Shown here piece by piece: positions 40,516 through 47,669 of a stretch of 64,000 nt of DNA (its first letter is position 1; every line of letters starts with the position of its first letter). Under the pieces are notes generated by a model. That model did no database searches. It was given only the letters and a program-made list of their open reading frames with translations, and was not told the DNA's origin. Position numbers and translations under genes: made by a program. The stretch is from Craterilacuibacter sinensis (lineage in GTDB: Bacteria > Pseudomonadota > Gammaproteobacteria > Burkholderiales > Chromobacteriaceae). The stretch lies in assembly GCF_009831765.1 (NCBI RefSeq), contig NZ_WSSB01000006.1, positions 1-64,000 on the forward strand, read 5' to 3'.

Positions 40516-40904
40516 GACGTTTAGCGCTCGCACTGACCTTGTGCGCCGGCTTGGCCGGTGCGACGGATTGCCCGGGGCTGGCCGGGCGCTTCGAGATCCA
40601 GTGGCCGAACGAAGCTGCGCAGCCGATGCGCGTGCTGGCAGACAGCAAGGATGGGCAGGCGGCGTACCGCGTCGAGATCGGCCTGCCCGACGGGCGCTGG
40701 GTTCCCCAGCGCACCCGCGCATTGCAAGGCCTGTACCGTTCCGAGCTTGGCCTGCTGCCGCGCTGCGGGCTCGAGGTTGCCGGCTACGGCCTGTTTGCCC
40801 GCAGCCGTGCGTTCGCGTGGACAGGCTTGCCCGGCGCCGGGCAGGCCGAGTGGGCGTTCTGGGCAGGCAAGGCGCTGCTGCCGGTGCAAAGGCTGGGTGA
40901 CTAG
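40512..40904 (+). CDS. Small exported protein, third gene of the propeller operon
   Basis: 130 residues; signal peptide MRRLALALTLCAGLAGA. The mature part has two cysteines (in TDCPGL and PRCGLEV) that could form a disulfide. ATGA overlap with the second propeller gene means translational coupling. No family recognised. Its stop codon overlaps, in CTAG, the stop codon of the convergent lipoprotein gene. Confidence 0.7.
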   Translation: MRRLALALTLCAGLAGATDCPGLAGRFEIQWPNEAAQPMRVLADSKDGQAAYRVEIGLPDGRWVPQRTRALQGLYRSELGLLPRCGLEVAGYGLFARSRAFAWTGLPGAGQAEWAFWAGKALLPVQRLGD

Positions 40905-41599
40905 CAGCTAAAGCAGAACGGCAATGGATCGGGCGGCGGCATGCCCTGGGCGTCGCGCATAAAGTCGCTGGCGGAAAAATCGCGCGGGCAGTCGATGCTG
41001 TCCAGCGCCTTGACCCGCACCTTGGAAAAATTGACGCTGCCGTTGGCGCGCAGGCCCAGCACGCCACCGGCGAGCATGGGATCGCTGTGGCGCAGCAAGG
41101 GCTGGCCGTCGACCCACGCGGTCATCTGCTTGCGGCACACATTGACGGCGACACGGTAGCGGCGGCCGGTGTAAAGCTCGAATCCCGACTGCACCAGCGA
41201 AGGCTCGCCGCGGTCGATGTCCGGCAGGCGCAGGTAGCCGACTCCCGCATACGCGCGCTTGTCGATGCCGTACATCACGAAGCGGGTGAAGCGCACGTCG
41301 TGCCACGACAGCATCAGCTCGGCCAGTACGCCCTGGTGGACGACGATGTCGGCCTCGACGCGGTAGTTGGCCGGCAGCGGAGTGCGCGAACGCAGCACCG
41401 CCATTTCGTTGCCGCCGCAGCTGTTTTTTTTGTGCTGCTCGCTCACAGGGATACAGCTGCCATGCAAGGTGCCGTCGGCAAGCGGTTCCCACTGGCCGCG
41501 CACCACCTGCCAGTCGCGTGCGAAGGTGGCCGGGCCGGGTGTGGTGCTCGCGCAGCCGGCGAGCGCAAGGGAAACAAGGCTGAGGGTGAGGGCTTTCAT
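40901..41599 (-). CDS. Lipoprotein with possible LamG/DUF1080-like sandwich fold
   Basis: 232 residues with lipobox LAGC (lipid cysteine 16). The sequence pattern (FARDWQVVRGQWEPLADGTLHG, YRVEADIVVHQGVLAELMLSW, GFELYTGRRYRVAVNVCRKQMTAWVDGQPLL, GGVLGLRANGSVNFSKVRVKAL) resembles concanavalin-like beta-sandwich domains that bind carbohydrate. Five further cysteines. Convergent with the propeller operon, sharing the CTAG stop. Binding function is inference. Confidence 0.65.
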   Translation of the reverse strand: MKALTLSLVSLALAGCASTTPGPATFARDWQVVRGQWEPLADGTLHGSCIPVSEQHKKNSCGGNEMAVLRSRTPLPANYRVEADIVVHQGVLAELMLSWHDVRFTRFVMYGIDKRAYAGVGYLRLPDIDRGEPSLVQSGFELYTGRRYRVAVNVCRKQMTAWVDGQPLLRHSDPMLAGGVLGLRANGSVNFSKVRVKALDSIDCPRDFSASDFMRDAQGMPPPDPLPFCFSC

Positions 41600-41664
41600 G
41601 TGCCGATTTTAAGCGATGACCAAGGCTTGCCAATAGTCTTTATTTATTCTTACGGAGTTTAGTA

Positions 41665-42003
41665 ATGCATAAATGGCCGCGTCGCACGGCTGCGATGCTG
41701 GTGCTGGGCCTGATGTCGGGCGCAGGCACCGCCTGTGCCGATGACCTGTTTCAGGGCACGCTGACGCCAGTTGGCGGGCAATGGCAGCTCGAGCGCTGCA
41801 ATGCCGTCAGGACGCGCTACACGCTGTTGTTGCCAGAGGCGGCCAGCGCGCAGCTCGAACAGGCATGGCGCTCGCGTCAGGGCCAGCCGGTGCAGGCTGG
41901 CGTGTTGGGGACGGTCTGCGCAGAAGGCGAGCATTGGCGCTTGCAGGTCAGCACCGTGCTGACGCTTGTGCCCGGCAGCTGCCATCTGGCGGATATGTTC
42001 TAG
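41665..42003 (+). CDS. Small exported hypothetical protein
   Basis: 112 residues; signal peptide ending near ACADD. Mature part FQGTLTPVGGQWQLERCNAV...YTLLLP, with cysteines at about 45, 85 and 105, looks like a small beta-rich periplasmic domain. ACGGAG lies about 10 bases upstream. No family recognised. It neighbours the other exported unknowns but on its own transcript. Confidence 0.6.
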   Translation: MHKWPRRTAAMLVLGLMSGAGTACADDLFQGTLTPVGGQWQLERCNAVRTRYTLLLPEAASAQLEQAWRSRQGQPVQAGVLGTVCAEGEHWRLQVSTVLTLVPGSCHLADMF

Positions 42004-42040
42004 CAGCCTGTCGGGCTTGAGCTGCCATCGACGCCCGCGT

Positions 42041-43072
42041 TTACGCCGCCCCGGCTTCGACCCGGTGCCGGCCCTGCTGTTTGGCGCGGTACAGCGCCGC
42101 GTCGGCCTGTTCAATCAGCATGGCTGGGGTGTTGTCCGGCCCCGGCACCAGACTTGCCACGCCGACGCTGGCGGTCAGCAAACCCACCGGGCTGCCCGCA
42201 TGCGGCAGCGCGAGCGCATCGAGGTCGGCCAGAAAGTCGTGGCAGATGATTTGCGCCTGCACAAGGCTGCTGCCTGGCAGCAGCAGGGCGAACTCCTCGC
42301 CGCCGTAGCGGGCGGCCAGTTCTCCGCTGCGGCGGGCATGCGCGGCCAGCTGGTGTGCCAGTGCCTGCAGGGCCTGGTCGCCGGCGAGGTGGCCGTAGGT
42401 GTCGTTGTAATGTTTGAAGTAGTCGACGTCGACCATGGCCAGCGTCAACGGTTGCGGATGGCGGCACGCGCGCTGCCATTCTTCGGCCAGCCGGGTGTCG
42501 AACAGCCGCCGGTTGGCAATATGGGTCAGCCCGTCGGTCTGGCTGAGCGCCGCGAGCTTGCGGTTAGCCTCTTCCAGTTCGACGGTGCGCGCGGCCACTT
42601 CCGACTCGAGCAACTGGTTGCGTGCGTTCAGGCTTTGCAGCGGATACACCTCGTTGCCGGCGGTGCTGACCTGATAGGGCAGCGAGATGCCGCTATGCGC
42701 GACCTTCCATACACTGTCTTCGCGCCGGAAAATCAGCGTCAGTCGCGCGACCTCGTTTGCCAGAAAGCTGGCGGCCAGCGGCAGATGGATATGGAAGCAG
42801 GCGACGGCGGCCACCACGTCTTCGGCGAGATCCTGCAGTTGCAGGTCGAGCATTTCCCAATGGATAGGCTCCGGCACCTGCGCAAAGTCGGTGCGGGTGA
42901 TCGCCTGCCATTGCGCGCGGTCGTGCACCAGAAAGTCGCCGCAGCCGGTATAGCCGCTGAAGTTGTCGCTGAAATCGTCAAGCAGCCGCAGGTCGCGGTT
43001 CAGGTAGCGCTGGCGGTAGGTCTCGAACAGCGCACGGATCAATGCCAGACGGGGGAGAGGCGTTGTATCCAT
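42041..43072 (-). CDS. Diguanylate cyclase with N-terminal NTF2/SnoaL-like sensor domain
   Basis: 343 residues. Residues 1-135 look like an NTF2/SnoaL-like cone (FETYRQRYLNRDLRLLDDFSDNFSGY...WKVAHSGISLPY); a coiled coil spans about 145-178; the GGDEF domain follows with active site YGGEEF (GGEEF 257-261), so c-di-GMP synthesis is expected. At the I-site position, five residues before GGEEF, the sequence is RSGE rather than RxxD, suggesting weak product inhibition. No transmembrane segment, so it senses in the cytoplasm. Monocistronic. Confidence 0.88.
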   Translation of the reverse strand: MDTTPLPRLALIRALFETYRQRYLNRDLRLLDDFSDNFSGYTGCGDFLVHDRAQWQAITRTDFAQVPEPIHWEMLDLQLQDLAEDVVAAVACFHIHLPLAASFLANEVARLTLIFRREDSVWKVAHSGISLPYQVSTAGNEVYPLQSLNARNQLLESEVAARTVELEEANRKLAALSQTDGLTHIANRRLFDTRLAEEWQRACRHPQPLTLAMVDVDYFKHYNDTYGHLAGDQALQALAHQLAAHARRSGELAARYGGEEFALLLPGSSLVQAQIICHDFLADLDALALPHAGSPVGLLTASVGVASLVPGPDNTPAMLIEQADAALYRAKQQGRHRVEAGAA

Positions 43073-43427
43073 GCGTATTCCTGAAAAGATAGCGTATGCC
43101 TATCTTACCTTTTTCCATGGAAATACCGTGATCATTTTTGTCTGCTACTAACGATGCAGACCGGGGCTGTAGCCACGCCCGGCAGGTAAGAAAGGCCGCC
43201 CCAGCCGGCGGCCCTTCGCGCCACCATTGCCAGCGCCTGAATCGGCGGTAACCGTTCGCCCGGATCAAGGCGGCTTATTCTCGCCACCCCTGTCTCTACG
43301 GCGCGAACCGGGTGGGGCAGGGGCGTGGCAATGGACAGCGGCGCTGCCGGCAAGACGTTTTTGTCTATGATCAAGGCTCGCAACTGCCCGCCGGCTGGTC
43401 CGGCCCATCCCGTTCCGGGTGAAACAG
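43073..43427. other. Intergenic region between the diguanylate cyclase and lipocalin genes
   Basis: About 355 bases holding both divergent promoters; no supported gene, and only minor GC-rich hairpins noticed. Confidence 0.4.
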
Positions 43428-43967
43428 ATGAAACCTTGCACCTTGCGCCGGCTGTTTCTGCCTGCATTCAGCCTTTTGCTTAGCGCCTGCTCCACCTTGC
43501 CACCGGCCGGGATCGTGCCGGTGAGCGGCTTCGAGCTGCAGCGCTACAGCGGCAAATGGTATGAAATTGCCCGCCTTGACCATGTGTTCGAGCGCGGGTT
43601 GAGCGATGTCAGCGCCCGCTATATTCCCGCGCCGGATGGCGAGGTGCGGGTGATCAACCGTGGCTACGATACGGCTGGCGCCAGATGGAAGCAGGCCGAA
43701 GGGCGCGCCCGCTTCAATGGCCAGCCCGATGTGGCCTCGCTCAAGGTGTCTTTCTTCGGCCCGTTCTACGGCGGCTACCATGTGCTGGCGCTGGACCCCG
43801 ATTACCGCTGGGCGCTGGTGGCCGGCAACGACCGCAGCTATCTATGGATACTGGCGCGCGACAAAACCCTGGACCCCGAGGTGAAAACGAGATTGCTGCA
43901 GCAGGCAGCGGCGCTGGGTTTCGAGACCGACAAGCTGATCTGGGTGTCGCAGACGCGGACGGATTAA
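43428..43967 (+). CDS. blc: Bacterial lipocalin lipoprotein (Blc-like)
   Basis: 179 residues from the ATG at 43428 (a GTG at 43419 is also in frame). Signal peptide with lipobox LSAC (lipid cysteine 21). Lipocalin signature YSGKWYEIARLDHVFERGL in SCR1, YNRGYD-type SCR2 (VINRGYDTAGARWKQAEGRA) and the late WILARDKTL motif match Blc. Anchored to the outer membrane, binding fatty acids or lysophospholipids in characterised homologues. Own terminator downstream. Confidence 0.92.
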   Translation: MKPCTLRRLFLPAFSLLLSACSTLPPAGIVPVSGFELQRYSGKWYEIARLDHVFERGLSDVSARYIPAPDGEVRVINRGYDTAGARWKQAEGRARFNGQPDVASLKVSFFGPFYGGYHVLALDPDYRWALVAGNDRSYLWILARDKTLDPEVKTRLLQQAAALGFETDKLIWVSQTRTD

Positions 43968-44008
43968 TATTGCCCGCGTCTATTTGGGACGTAGCGTAAT
44001 TGTTTGGA

Positions 44009-44045
44009 GCCAGACGGCTAGGTGTAACGTCTGGCCGATTTTTAT
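44009..44045 (+). terminator. Intrinsic terminator of the lipocalin gene
   Basis: Stem GCCAGACG / CGTCTGGC (44009-44016, 44028-44035) with an 11-base loop and a T-run. Confidence 0.7.
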
Positions 44046-44123
44046 GTTGATGCTTGGGAGCGTTCTATTGTTACGGTTTTTGAATTCTGGGTTTTGCGTT
44101 GTTATTTTTCGGAATGTCTTTGT

Positions 44124-44408
44124 TTAATTTTCCCAGCCAAAATTTACGTGATCATAATAACAAATCAGCTTATAAAAATCAGACTTATAGCTACTGTTTA
44201 GTAGTTTTTCATAATTGGATTGCAGGAAAATTTCAATTTCACCTATGTGTTTTTTTGCCTTGTCATATGGCATTCCTAGCATGGCTTTAGCTATAAATTC
44301 TGGTCTTCCAGTGTATTTATCTTGCAATTGATCTGGTGATAAGGTTAAACCAAATTCTGAGTAATGGTCATTATTTAAATAGTCTTTAACACTATTTAGA
44401 CCTTTTTG
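44124..44408 (-). pseudogene. In-frame continuation of the SIR2-domain gene beyond an amber codon
   Basis: The 94 codons after the TAG at 44409-44411 remain open in the same frame (QKGLNSVKDYLNN... to the stop at 44124-44126), with the same low GC and AT-ending codon use as the preceding 416 codons. A separate start is implausible: the only internal candidate is a TTG at 44327 without a ribosome-binding site. The original protein was probably about 511 residues. Confidence 0.7.
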
Positions 44409-45659
44409 CTATCCAAGTCCTGCATTATGAAATTTCGAGTTGCTATTAATCCCGATGCTATTAAGATATTTGTACATCGGTACGAATGTGCGCCCTTTTC
44501 TAATGGAAGGCACTAGTATCTTAAGAATGTCAATTGGAGTGGATTCTATTTCGCCAAACATGATGTCGCGCATTAGATCATCTCGGCTTAATCCCTTTAG
44601 GCCAACATTAGATATTGTTTCTTCGTACTTTTCCTTAATGGCAAAGCCGGCGATAAAATCAATACCATCTAATGATTCTTCATCGTCTATGTCTATTAAT
44701 TTCACTCGTTTCTCAGGGGTGGATGAATTCGTTATTTCGTATATTTGCTCGCGTAACATTCTGAGTACATGAGCTGGGATTTTTCTATCAACGGCTGAGA
44801 GGCTTTCAAACACTTTGCCATAATCATTAGTGACGATCTGCGTGATAGGTAGAGAGAAGTCGCCAAGTGGCATTTGCGAACGCATTACATGTTCACTCTC
44901 GTCATCTTTTTGGCGTCTTAAGAAATACAAGTTCTCTGATAATTTATCCCTGCGGGCGCCAAGGCTTTTGGCTATTTCCATTAAGATATTTATTAGATAC
45001 TTATCCGATATAGAGTACCCAATAAAAATAACGGGGTGCTCGACAAATATTGTTGTTAGCTTGGCTGCAATATATGCATTGCTACCACTGAAGCGTTGGT
45101 AGTCTTCACTTGTTAGTATTAGTGAGTCTGGGTTGCTTGCGCTGCCGTGTATTTTGTATATCTCCCCAACACCGTGGGTGTTTTTAAACAGAAGCTCTTC
45201 TTGGCCAACAAAAGTCGTAAATTTCGGAAAAATTTTTTCTAGTGAGCAATCCCAGTTGGTTGTTATTATCCCGTCAATATTTGCTTTTGATAGGGTGGCT
45301 ATCTCAGGGTTGTTGAGGAGTTCGTCTAAGTTGCTCGCCACATGTCCTTGTAAATAACTGGAGATTTTGCACTTTAGAGCGTTGGTGGCATCTTTTGATA
45401 TTAGCTCTTCGTGCTGCGTTATAAATTCTTTATGCAGCTCTGGATTTTTATATATCTCGTTGAACAAATCTTCAGCAATGTAACCTGCTGCTGCAGGTAG
45501 GTCGCCTTTTGATTTTCCGCTGTATAAGGCATAATTTTTGGTGGCGAATTTTTTAAGTAAATCACCCCATGTCTCTAGATTTATATATCTTCTAGAGAAC
45601 CCAGAGCCAATAAAAAGATAGGCTGGCTTGTTTGCCGATTGAAGTTGTTTGGTTATCAT
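44409..45659 (-). CDS. SIR2-domain protein (probable anti-phage NADase), interrupted by amber stop
   Basis: 416 residues before the TAG. The N-terminal 230 residues form a SIR2 fold: IGSGFSRRY (17-25), TTNWD with N135, IYKIHGS with H171 and FIGYSISDK (212-220). The Asn/His pair matches the NAD-cleaving site of defence SIR2 proteins such as DSR2 and ThsA. The C-terminal 190 residues are helical, probably the sensor or oligomerisation part, and continue past the stop for 94 codons. The region is markedly AT-rich compared with both flanks and lacks a good ribosome-binding site, consistent with horizontal acquisition. Function as phage-triggered NAD depletion is inference; the amber may have inactivated it. 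Confidence 0.75.
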   Translation of the reverse strand: MITKQLQSANKPAYLFIGSGFSRRYINLETWGDLLKKFATKNYALYSGKSKGDLPAAAGYIAEDLFNEIYKNPELHKEFITQHEELISKDATNALKCKISSYLQGHVASNLDELLNNPEIATLSKANIDGIITTNWDCSLEKIFPKFTTFVGQEELLFKNTHGVGEIYKIHGSASNPDSLILTSEDYQRFSGSNAYIAAKLTTIFVEHPVIFIGYSISDKYLINILMEIAKSLGARRDKLSENLYFLRRQKDDESEHVMRSQMPLGDFSLPITQIVTNDYGKVFESLSAVDRKIPAHVLRMLREQIYEITNSSTPEKRVKLIDIDDEESLDGIDFIAGFAIKEKYEETISNVGLKGLSRDDLMRDIMFGEIESTPIDILKILVPSIRKGRTFVPMYKYLNSIGINSNSKFHNAGLG

Positions 45660-45806
45660 GTGTGTTTATTAAGATTAATTTTTAATAGGTGTTGGTTGTT
45701 TTTATTTATAAGATAATTAACGGCTTGGATTGGTGCCTGAGACCGATTGATAAACATTGTACATATGTTGCATTCGTGGAGCATATATGAACTCATGTTT
45801 GACAGG

Positions 45807-45830
45807 CAAAAAAAACCGCCTTGCGGCGGT
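45807..45830 (-). terminator. Intrinsic terminator of nrdB
   Basis: On the minus strand ACCGCC-GCAA-GGCGGT followed by eight T, 14 bases after the nrdB stop. Confidence 0.85.
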
Positions 45831-45844
45831 AGATTTGTGAACAA

Positions 45845-46909
45845 TCAATCCCAACTCAACGCGCCACCCGTCTGATACTCCGTCACTCGCGTCTCGAAGA
45901 AATTCTTTTCCTTTTTCAGGTCTATCATTTCGCTCATCCACGGGAAGGGGTTGGTGACGCCGGGGAAAAGCGGTTCCAGCCCGATCTGCTGCATGCGGCG
46001 GTTGGCGATAAAGCGCAGGTATTCCTTGAACATGGCTGCGTTGAGCCCGAGCACGCCGCGCGGCATGGTGTCTTCGGCGTAGGCGTATTCCAGTTCCACT
46101 GCGCGCTGGAACAGCGCATTCAGTTCGGCCTTGAAAGGCTCGGTCCATAGCGCCGGGTTTTCCAGCTTGATCTGGTTGATCATGTCGATGCCGAAATTGC
46201 AGTGCATCGATTCGTCGCGCAGGATGTACTGGTATTGCTCGGCGGCGCCGGTCATCTTGTTTTGCCGCCCCAGCGCCAGGATCTGCACGAAGCCGACGTA
46301 GAAGAACAGGCCTTCCATGATGCAGGCGAACACGATCAGGCTCTTGAGCAGGCGCTGGTCGTTTTCCAGCGTGCCGGTCTTGAATGCCGGGTCGCACAGG
46401 GTGTCGATGAACGGGATCAGGAATTCGTCCTTGTCACGGATGGACGCGACTTCCTGATAGGCACCGAACACTTCGCCTTCGTCCAGGCCCAGGCTCTCGA
46501 CGATGTACTGGTAGGCGTGGGTGTGGATCGCCTCGTCAAACGCCTGGCGCAGCAGGAACTGGCGGCATTCGGGCGAGGTGATCTGGCGGTAGGTGCCCAG
46601 CACGATATTGTTGGCGGCCAGGCTGTCGGCGGTGGTGAAGAAACCGAGGTTGCGCTTGACGATGCGCATTTCGTCTTCGGTCAGCTGGCCGGTTTTCCAT
46701 TGCTCGATGTCGCGCTGCATGTTCACTTCCTGCGGCATCCAGTGGTTGGCGCACTGCGCGAGATACTTGTCCCATGCCCATTTGTGCGCGAACGGCACCA
46801 GCTGGTTGACGTCGGTGGTGCCGTTGATCACGCGCTTGTCGCTGGCGCTGATGCGCTTGGAAGGGGTAGCGGAGGCGGCAGGAGCGATCGGGTCTTCAAA
46901 ACTCAGCAT
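45845..46909 (-). CDS. nrdB: Ribonucleotide reductase class I, beta (radical) subunit
   Basis: Generates the tyrosyl radical used by NrdA. 354 residues from 46909. All di-iron ligands occur with E. coli spacing: D95, E126, H129, E199, E233, H236, and the radical tyrosine is Y133 (EAIHTHAY), so this is a tyrosyl-radical class Ia-type enzyme, not the Tyr-less Ic type. The ATG is preceded by only a weak AAAGACA. A lipoprotein gene and a REP doublet separate it from nrdA. Confidence 0.95.
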   Translation of the reverse strand: MLSFEDPIAPAASATPSKRISASDKRVINGTTDVNQLVPFAHKWAWDKYLAQCANHWMPQEVNMQRDIEQWKTGQLTEDEMRIVKRNLGFFTTADSLAANNIVLGTYRQITSPECRQFLLRQAFDEAIHTHAYQYIVESLGLDEGEVFGAYQEVASIRDKDEFLIPFIDTLCDPAFKTGTLENDQRLLKSLIVFACIMEGLFFYVGFVQILALGRQNKMTGAAEQYQYILRDESMHCNFGIDMINQIKLENPALWTEPFKAELNALFQRAVELEYAYAEDTMPRGVLGLNAAMFKEYLRFIANRRMQQIGLEPLFPGVTNPFPWMSEMIDLKKEKNFFETRVTEYQTGGALSWD

Positions 46910-46923
46910 GGGTGTCTTTCGTT

Positions 46924-47499
46924 TCAATCGGGTTTGATCGTCTCGGGCTTGAATGGCGCGAGCACGACACTGTTCAGGTTGTTGACCTTCCACACGTTTT
47001 TCATATGGGTAAAGTCGCGTTGTTGTGCGTCACGGATTTCGGCCGTGGGCAGGTAGTCCATTTCCAGCAGTACTTCACCCAGATAGACGGCTTTGCCGGC
47101 TTCGACGCTGAACGGCAGGTTCAGCGGGAAGCTGCGGATCTGGATGCCGCTATCGCCAAAACGGCCAAGACCGGAGGGCCAGTAACCATAGGCGGTGGCG
47201 AGCTGGTAACGCCCGGGGGGCAGGGTGAGCAGCGCCAGTTTGCCGGCGGCCATATTGCCGTTTTCACCAAAGATGGTATCGGTGCCCATATTGGCGTAGA
47301 CGCGGCCTTGCAAGGCGCTGTCCAGGCTGTTCCAGCTCACGCTGGCCGACGAGCGGTCGGGTTCGCTGGATTTGCCGACCAGTGAAAAGATGGCATAGCC
47401 GTCACCGGGCGGCGGGGTGAGACTGCCTTGCAGTTTGTCGGCCATGGTGCTGCAGGCGCTCAGCAAGCTGGCAGTGCTTAAGATCAACAGGGTACGCAT
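46924..47499 (-). CDS. Lipoprotein of unknown function between nrdA and nrdB
   Basis: 191 residues from 47499; lipobox LSAC (lipid cysteine 16). The mature protein includes [32 protein letters not shown] and [15 protein letters not shown], a beta-rich pattern like peptidoglycan- or membrane-associated lipoproteins, but no family is recognised. It ends 14 bases before the nrdB start on the same strand, so it and nrdB are likely cotranscribed. The two leaders (AAAGAGACACC-ATG and AAAGACACCC-ATG) are strikingly similar. Confidence 0.7.
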   Translation of the reverse strand: MRTLLILSTASLLSACSTMADKLQGSLTPPPGDGYAIFSLVGKSSEPDRSSASVSWNSLDSALQGRVYANMGTDTIFGENGNMAAGKLALLTLPPGRYQLATAYGYWPSGLGRFGDSGIQIRSFPLNLPFSVEAGKAVYLGEVLLEMDYLPTAEIRDAQQRDFTHMKNVWKVNNLNSVVLAPFKPETIKPD

Positions 47500-47544
47500 G
47501 GTGTCTCTTTCGCTATCGATGGTGCCTTGCGGCATCCCTGAACT

Positions 47545-47652
47545 GTAGGATGGGTGCAGGCGTTTTACGCCGTAACCCATCCCCTTGCGCCATCGTAAGC
47601 TTGCAGCGCTGATGGTGGGTTACGCCGGCTTGCGCCGGCTAACCCACCCTAC
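47545..47652. repeat. REP doublet (two inverted GTAG-headed palindromes)
   Basis: Left unit 47545-47582 begins GTAGGATGGGT and pairs with AACCCATCC; right unit 47614-47652 is GGTGGGTTA...AACCCACC ending CCCTAC, i.e. a GTAGGGTGGG head on the other strand. Head-out pairing of two GTAG-type palindromes is the architecture of REPINs/BIMEs mobilised by RAYT transposases. It sits between nrdA and the lipoprotein gene. Confidence 0.75.
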
Positions 47653-47669
47653 GCCAGCGTGCACCACGC

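Noticed and set aside
44124-44327. 67-residue frame as an independent gene
   Set aside because: Starts at a TTG without ribosome-binding site and is in the same frame as the SIR2 gene, separated only by one amber codon and 27 further open codons; treated as its continuation.
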